Assembly: GCA_018663165.1 (NCBI GenBank)
Contig: JABJES010000278.1
Coordinates: 1 to 10,254 of the forward strand
From: Rhodospirillaceae bacterium
GTDB lineage: Bacteria; Pseudomonadota; Alphaproteobacteria; UBA11136
Reading direction: 5' to 3'
Length of the DNA: 10,254 bases
Each line of letters opens with the position of its first letter. The stretch's first letter is position 1. Shown here in pieces: positions 6,334 to 10,254 of the stretch. The translations under genes and the position numbers were made by a program. Under the pieces are notes generated by a model. That model did not search any database. It was given only the letters and a program-made list of their open reading frames with translations, and had not been told where the DNA came from.

Positions 6334-6606
6334 ATGCCAAATATGTTTCATATGGGCGAATACGCCGCCTTTGTCTGGCCCGCCTACGGCCTTACCGCCA
6401 TCGTTCTGATCGGCCTGTTCATCATTTCCCTGCGCTCCCTGCGCCAGCGCCAATGGGTGTTCGCCGAGCTGAAGGAAAGCATGGAAGAAACAAAGACCGC
6501 CAGACAGCAGCCACCGGCTGCCAATGATGAGCCGGGCAATGAGTGGCCAGACGATGACGGCCCGAACAGCAATGGCCCCGGCAATTCTCCAAAGGCTTCC
6601 TCATGA
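6334..6606 (+). CDS. ccmD: Heme exporter accessory protein CcmD, with a long tail
   Basis: CcmD is the small membrane protein that stabilises CcmC-CcmE and helps release holo-CcmE. Residues 1-33 carry the family signature HMGEYAAFVWPAYGL followed by one membrane helix (about 16-33). A basic-then-acidic cytoplasmic segment then reads SLRQRQWVFAELKES. At 90 residues it is longer than most CcmD proteins (roughly 45-70). The excess is a tail rich in Pro, Asn, Asp and Gly (about 57-90), probably disordered. The start at 6334 is the first ATG after ccmC, 14 bp downstream of its stop; MFHMGEY at 6343 is an alternative. The stop overlaps the ccmE start by ATGA. Position and the YAAFVWPAYG motif make the call secure despite the small size. 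Confidence 0.92.
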   Translation: MPNMFHMGEYAAFVWPAYGLTAIVLIGLFIISLRSLRQRQWVFAELKESMEETKTARQQPPAANDEPGNEWPDDDGPNSNGPGNSPKASS

Positions 6607-7136
6607 GTGAAAACGAAAACGACACGCTGCAAACGCCGTCCCCAAAAAAAAGCCGCCCCATGACCCGTAAGCGGCGACGCCTTTATATTGTCCTGATCGC
6701 CATGGGATTTTTATTTGCCGCTGGCGCACTTGTTCTTTCGGCCTTGCGCGACAATCTCGTTTTCTTCTACAGCCCGACGGAGATTCTTGAGCGCGAAATA
6801 CAGCCCGGTCAGCGAATTCGAATCGGTGGCCTGGTGGAAGAGGCCAGCGTCGTTCAGGCCTCGGGCGAGGTCTCGGTGATGTTTCGGGTAACCGATCTCA
6901 CCCAGACCATACCGGTGGTTTTTACCGGCGTCCTGCCCGACCTTTTCCGCGAAGGCCAGGGCGTTATCGCCGAGGGATCACTGAACGAGGACGGGGTCTT
7001 CCAGGCCACCAACGTTCTGGCCAAACATGATGAAAACTATATGCCGCCTGAAGTCGCCGAAGCCCTGAAAAAGTCCGGGCGCTGGCAGGAGGGGGCTGAA
7101 ATGAATGGGGAGAACGGCGAGAACGCCGCCCCATGA
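6603..7136 (+). CDS. ccmE: Periplasmic heme chaperone CcmE
   Basis: CcmE covalently binds heme and carries it from CcmC to the CcmF/CcmH lyase complex. The 177 residues contain an N-terminal signal anchor (KRRRLYIVLIAMGFLFAAGAL, about 23-43) and an OB-fold beta-barrel in the periplasm. The heme-binding motif is KHDENY, with H142 as the covalent ligand and Y146 as the axial ligand. The C-terminal tail is Asn/Glu/Gly-rich. The start at 6603 overlaps the ccmD stop (ATGA) with an AAAGG motif 7 nt upstream. The ATG at 6660 (M20, MTRKRRRLY) resembles the more common CcmE N-terminus but lacks an upstream Shine-Dalgarno, so it is the alternative. Confidence 0.97.
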   Translation: MSENENDTLQTPSPKKSRPMTRKRRRLYIVLIAMGFLFAAGALVLSALRDNLVFFYSPTEILEREIQPGQRIRIGGLVEEASVVQASGEVSVMFRVTDLTQTIPVVFTGVLPDLFREGQGVIAEGSLNEDGVFQATNVLAKHDENYMPPEVAEALKKSGRWQEGAEMNGENGENAAP

Positions 7137-7168
7137 GCGGCGCGCCCCCGAAAAGGAACACTCTTTAG
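7133..7168 (+). CDS. Possible 11-codon micro-ORF filling the ccmE-ccmF gap
   Basis: An ATG overlaps the ccmE stop (ATGA at 7133-7136) and opens an 11-residue frame, MSGAPPKRNTL. It ends at TAG 7166-7168. The ccmF ATG begins at the next base and in the same frame. A candidate ribosome-binding site for ccmF (AAGGA, 7153-7157) lies inside it. Translation would bring ribosomes exactly to the ccmF start, as in termination-reinitiation coupling. It is too short to establish as a gene, and chance is a real alternative. Confidence 0.25.
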   Translation: MSGAPPKRNTL

Positions 7169-9184
7169 ATGATTGCCGAGATTGGACATTTCTCCCTTAT
7201 CCTCGCCTTCGTCCTGGCGATCATCCAGGGAACTCTGCCGCTTATAGGCGCTGGGCGACGGGACAAGGGGCGTGATAATTTCGGGTGGACCGGCCTTGCC
7301 CGCCCCGCCGCCATTGGTCAGTTTTTATTCATCTCCATGGCCTTTCTCTCCCTGACGATTTCGTTCATCACTTCTGATTTTTCCCTGAGCGTGGTGGTGG
7401 CAAATTCCAATTCGGCCCTGCCCCTGCTCTACAAGGTCTCAGCCGTTTGGGGAAACCATGAAGGCTCGATGCTGCTCTGGGTTTTCATTCTTTCCCTCTT
7501 CGGTCTCTGCGTCGTTGTCTTCGGTAAAAACCTGCCCCTCGGCCTGCGCGCCAGAGTGCTCAGCATTCAGGGGTTGATCAGCGTCGGCTTTCTTCTTTTC
7601 ATCCTCTTTACCTCCAACCCTTTCCTGCGCCTTGATCCGGCCCCCTTTGACGGCCGCGACCTCAACCCGCTGCTACAGGACCCCGGCCTGGCCTTTCATC
7701 CGCCCTTCCTCTATCTCGGCTATGTCGGTTTTTCCATGGCCTTTTCCTTCGCCGTGGCGGCGCTGATCGAAGGCCGGGTCGATCCAGCCTGGGCGCGCTG
7801 GGTGCGGCCCTGGACCCTGGCCGCCTGGTGTGCGCTGACCCTTGGTATCGGGCTGGGAAGCTGGTGGGCCTATTACGAGCTCGGTTGGGGTGGATTCTGG
7901 TTTTGGGATCCGGTTGAAAACGCCTCGCTTATCCCGTGGCTCGCAGGGACCGCGTTGCTCCATTCGGCGACCGTGGTCGAAAAGCGCGACGCCATGAAAA
8001 GCTGGACCGTGCTGCTTGCCATCCTCACCTTTTCACTCTCTCTGATCGGCACCTTTCTGGTGCGCTCGGGGGTCTTGACCTCGGTCCATTCCTTTGCCAC
8101 CGATCCCACTCGCGGGGTCTTTATTCTGGCCCTCCTGATTGTGACCATCGGCGGTTCACTAATCCTGTTTGCCTGGCGTGCGCCGGCGCTGAAACCGGGC
8201 GGGATGTTCGCCCCGGTATCGCGGGAGGGCTTCCTGCTGCTCAACAATTTATTGCTTTCCTGTGCTGCCGGCACGGTCTTGATCGGCACCCTTTATCCTC
8301 TCTTCCTTGATGCCGTAGGCGGCGACAAGGTTTCCGTCGGGCCGCCTTTTTTCAACGCCACCTTTCTGCCAATCGCCGTGCCTCTGGTTCTGGCGATGGT
8401 GATCGGCCCACTGCTGTCCTGGAAGCGCGGCGATTTACGACAAGCCTTGAGACGACTTTCCGTTGTCGCAGTTTTGACCCTGACCTGTGTCGCCGCCATC
8501 CTGTTCTATGATCGTGGCGGCCAGCCCCTGGCCGCCCTGGGCATCGGCATGGCAGCATGGCTTTTCTTTGGCACGGCGACAGAACTCGTCCAGCGCCTGC
8601 GGATCGGGCGTATCCCGGCCATCGAGAGCTGGCGTCGCGCCGCCCACCAGCCCCGGGCCTATTACGGCATGGTTCTGGCCCATGCCGGGCTGGCCGTTGT
8701 AATCGCCGGCATTACCGGCGGCTCCATGTGGCGCTCCGAGCACATTCAGGCCCAGCACATCGGTGAGACCGTTGAAGTCGCCGGATACAATTTCACACTG
8801 ACCACTGTAGAGGCCGAAACCGGCCCCAATTACACCATGGACACGGCCCGGATAGAGGTTTCCAAAAAGGGCCGTAACATCACCACCCTTTCCCCTGAAA
8901 AGCGCATCTATGACGTCTCCGCCATGCCAACCACCGAGGCCGCCATTCATTCATCACTTAAGGGCGACCTTTACGTGGCGCTTGGCGACCAACAGATTTT
9001 CGACACTGGTGAAGAGGCCTGGACGACACGGATCTGGTTCAATCCCCTAGTGCCCTGGATCTGGGCGGGTGTTCTGATCATGGTGCTGGGCGGGCTGGTT
9101 TCTCTGGCCGACCGCCGCCACCGCATCGGGGCACCGCGCCGCGCCACAGAACGCACTGCAGAACGCACTGCAGTTCGGCGCTAG
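7169..9184 (+). CDS. ccmF: Heme lyase subunit CcmF
   Basis: CcmF takes heme from holo-CcmE and, with CcmH, attaches it to the CXXCH motif of apocytochrome c at the periplasmic face of the inner membrane. The 671-residue polytopic protein begins MIAEIGHFSLILAF, the standard CcmF N-terminus. It shows VWGNHEGSMLLW (93-104) and NPLLQDPGLAFHPPFLYLGYVG. The WWD domain WGGFWFWDPVEN (240-251) is followed by WLAGTALLHSATV with a conserved His. A large periplasmic domain sits near the C-terminus before a final membrane helix, and GPNYTMDTARIEV is part of it. AAGGA lies 11 nt upstream. The last dozen residues contain a duplicated ERTAERTA from a 12-bp repeat and account for part of the slight excess over typical CcmF length. 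The upstream 36 bp hold a possible coupling micro-ORF. Confidence 0.98.
   Translation: MIAEIGHFSLILAFVLAIIQGTLPLIGAGRRDKGRDNFGWTGLARPAAIGQFLFISMAFLSLTISFITSDFSLSVVVANSNSALPLLYKVSAVWGNHEGSMLLWVFILSLFGLCVVVFGKNLPLGLRARVLSIQGLISVGFLLFILFTSNPFLRLDPAPFDGRDLNPLLQDPGLAFHPPFLYLGYVGFSMAFSFAVAALIEGRVDPAWARWVRPWTLAAWCALTLGIGLGSWWAYYELGWGGFWFWDPVENASLIPWLAGTALLHSATVVEKRDAMKSWTVLLAILTFSLSLIGTFLVRSGVLTSVHSFATDPTRGVFILALLIVTIGGSLILFAWRAPALKPGGMFAPVSREGFLLLNNLLLSCAAGTVLIGTLYPLFLDAVGGDKVSVGPPFFNATFLPIAVPLVLAMVIGPLLSWKRGDLRQALRRLSVVAVLTLTCVAAILFYDRGGQPLAALGIGMAAWLFFGTATELVQRLRIGRIPAIESWRRAAHQPRAYYGMVLAHAGLAVVIAGITGGSMWRSEHIQAQHIGETVEVAGYNFTLTTVEAETGPNYTMDTARIEVSKKGRNITTLSPEKRIYDVSAMPTTEAAIHSSLKGDLYVALGDQQIFDTGEEAWTTRIWFNPLVPWIWAGVLIMVLGGLVSLADRRHRIGAPRRATERTAERTAVRR
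9147..9170 (+). repeat. 12-bp tandem duplication at the ccmF 3' end
   Basis: CAGAACGCACTG occurs twice in a row (9147-9158 and 9159-9170), followed by CAG. It duplicates four codons without shifting the frame and adds a second ERTA to the cytoplasmic tail. It ends 14 bp before the ccmF stop codon is complete, so the catalytic regions are untouched. Confidence 0.8.
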
Positions 9185-9199
9185 AGGAAAACGACACCC

Positions 9200-9757
9200 A
9201 TGCGCTGGACCCACACCCTGCCGGTTATTATTTTTGCTCTTCTCGCCATTGCCTTTGCAATTGGGCTGACCCGCAATCCGGAAAGACTGCCCTCGGCGCT
9301 GATCGACAAGCCGGCACCACAATTCGATTTAGGGCCGATTGCCGCATCAGTTGCGGGAGAAGAACCCTTAGGCGGCGGCCTTACCACGAGCGATCTCGAC
9401 ACCAGTAACGGCGTCGTGCTGGTCAATATTTTTGCCTCATGGTGCGTGCCCTGCCTGGCTGAGCATCCCCAATTAATGGCCCTCGCCCAATCCGGCATCG
9501 CGCCGGTCTATGGCATCAACAAAAAAGATACAGCGACAAACGCCCGGAACTGGCTGGCGGAGAACGGAAATCCTTATGCTCGCATCGGTGCCGATATCGA
9601 TGGCCGGGCCAGTATCGAATGGGGCGTTTACGGGGTGCCTGAAACCTTTATCCTCGATCAGAGTGGCCGCATCCGCTATCGCCATGTAGGGCCGATCATG
9701 CCCAGGGACATGGAAAAAACCATTCTGCCGCTGATCGAAGAGATTGGAAAAAAATGA
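9200..9757 (+). CDS. ccmG: Membrane-anchored thiol:disulfide oxidoreductase CcmG (DsbE)
   Basis: CcmG is a periplasmic thioredoxin-like reductant that keeps apocytochrome or CcmH cysteines reduced before heme attachment. In turn it is reduced by CcdA or DsbD. The 185 residues have an N-terminal anchor (about 7-23), then a periplasmic domain. The active site FASWCVPC has C82 and C85, and the cis-Pro loop GVYGVPETFILD has P147. The acidic/glycine-rich segment typical of CcmG, DIDGRASIEWGVYGVPE, is also present. The start ATG follows the ccmF stop by 15 bp and has AGAGGA ending 11 nt upstream; this site overlaps the ccmF stop codon. Length is normal. Its stop overlaps the ccmH start. Confidence 0.96.
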   Translation: MRWTHTLPVIIFALLAIAFAIGLTRNPERLPSALIDKPAPQFDLGPIAASVAGEEPLGGGLTTSDLDTSNGVVLVNIFASWCVPCLAEHPQLMALAQSGIAPVYGINKKDTATNARNWLAENGNPYARIGADIDGRASIEWGVYGVPETFILDQSGRIRYRHVGPIMPRDMEKTILPLIEEIGKK

Positions 9758-10254
9758 TGCGTCTCTGCCTGAAATTTTTTCTCATTTCTTTCTTCATCCT
9801 GCTCGCCTCTCCAATTCTGGCGGTAGAGCCGGGCGAGGAACTCAGCGACCCGGCATTGGAAGCCCGCGCCAGAGAGATCAGCAAGGGTCTGCGCTGTCTC
9901 GTCTGTCAGAACCAGACCATTGATGATTCCAACGCTGATCTGGCTCGCGACCTGCGCCTGATTGTGCGTGAGCGCTTGAGACAAGGCGACAGCGACAAAG
10001 AGGTCACCGACTATGTGCGCGCGCGTTATGGCGATTTCGTTCTTCTCAGCCCACCATTTTCTGCTGCCACGCTTCTGCTCTGGATCGGCCCGTTTGTGTT
10101 TTTACTTTTCGCCTTTTTCGCCTGGTGGCGTTATTACGCAGGCCGCCGCGATAGTGCGCCCTCAAGCAGCCAGCCGCCACCACTCAGCAAGGATGACCAA
10201 GCGCGCCTTAAGGCTTTACTCAATGATGAGTCGGAAAAAGGAAAAAAATCATGA
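9754..10254 (+). CDS. ccmH: Cytochrome c-type biogenesis protein CcmH
   Basis: CcmH is a periplasmic, membrane-anchored thiol protein that works with CcmG and CcmF to reduce or hold the apocytochrome CXXCH site. The 166 residues start with a signal peptide (1-23, cleavage PILA/VE). The redox motif LRCLVCQNQTIDDSNA follows, with C48 and C51. Then come helical segments, YGDFVLLSPPF, one membrane helix (about 105-125) and a polar C-terminal tail. It lacks the TPR half of fused E. coli-type CcmH, so a separate ccmI is expected. The first ATG overlaps the ccmG stop (ATGA); a second ATG directly follows and cannot be excluded as the start. The window ends on its TGA, and the preceding A makes ATGA, the usual junction here, so another gene may begin at 10251. 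Confidence 0.96.
   Translation: MMRLCLKFFLISFFILLASPILAVEPGEELSDPALEARAREISKGLRCLVCQNQTIDDSNADLARDLRLIVRERLRQGDSDKEVTDYVRARYGDFVLLSPPFSAATLLLWIGPFVFLLFAFFAWWRYYAGRRDSAPSSSQPPPLSKDDQARLKALLNDESEKGKKS

Overview
This window looks like a core chromosomal region of an alphaproteobacterium, plausibly Rhodospirillales-like. It has high GC, a divergent acnA/ccm arrangement and a complete System I cytochrome c maturation cluster. The genus is not resolvable from the sequence alone. No mobile element, CRISPR array, tRNA or rRNA is visible.

Left part, minus strand (1-3845): reading in the direction of transcription, acnA (aconitase A, GTG start) comes first. A small secreted lipoprotein gene follows; its start lies inside the last 29 bp of acnA. 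After a 137-bp gap comes a DUF1223-family exported thioredoxin-like protein that runs off the left edge. The lipoprotein is the least familiar gene here. It carries Cys, His and Asp in the order of a papain/transglutaminase-like triad.

Middle (3846-4122): a 277-bp divergent intergenic region. On the minus side it holds a candidate acnA promoter whose -10 lies inside a perfect 14-bp palindrome, with a further 6-bp dyad upstream. On the plus side it holds a candidate ccm promoter (CTGATA-17-TATACT) and a leader of roughly 115 nt. Two small tandem repeats sit in that leader. One is three 12-bp units that run into the ribosome-binding site of ccmA.

Right part, plus strand (4123-10254): ccmA-ccmB-ccmC-ccmD-ccmE-ccmF-ccmG-ccmH, tightly packed and often joined by ATGA stop/start overlaps. 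CcmA, B, C and D move and load heme onto the periplasmic chaperone CcmE. CcmF is the heme lyase. CcmG and CcmH supply the reduced CXXCH cysteines of apocytochrome c. The last four bases (ATGA) suggest another overlapping gene starts just outside, possibly ccmI.

No new multi-gene system is evident. The points worth a second look are the acnA operator-like palindrome, the triad-bearing lipoprotein, the 12-bp repeats before ccmA, and an 11-codon micro-ORF that exactly fills the ccmE-ccmF gap. All promoter and operator calls are by eye.
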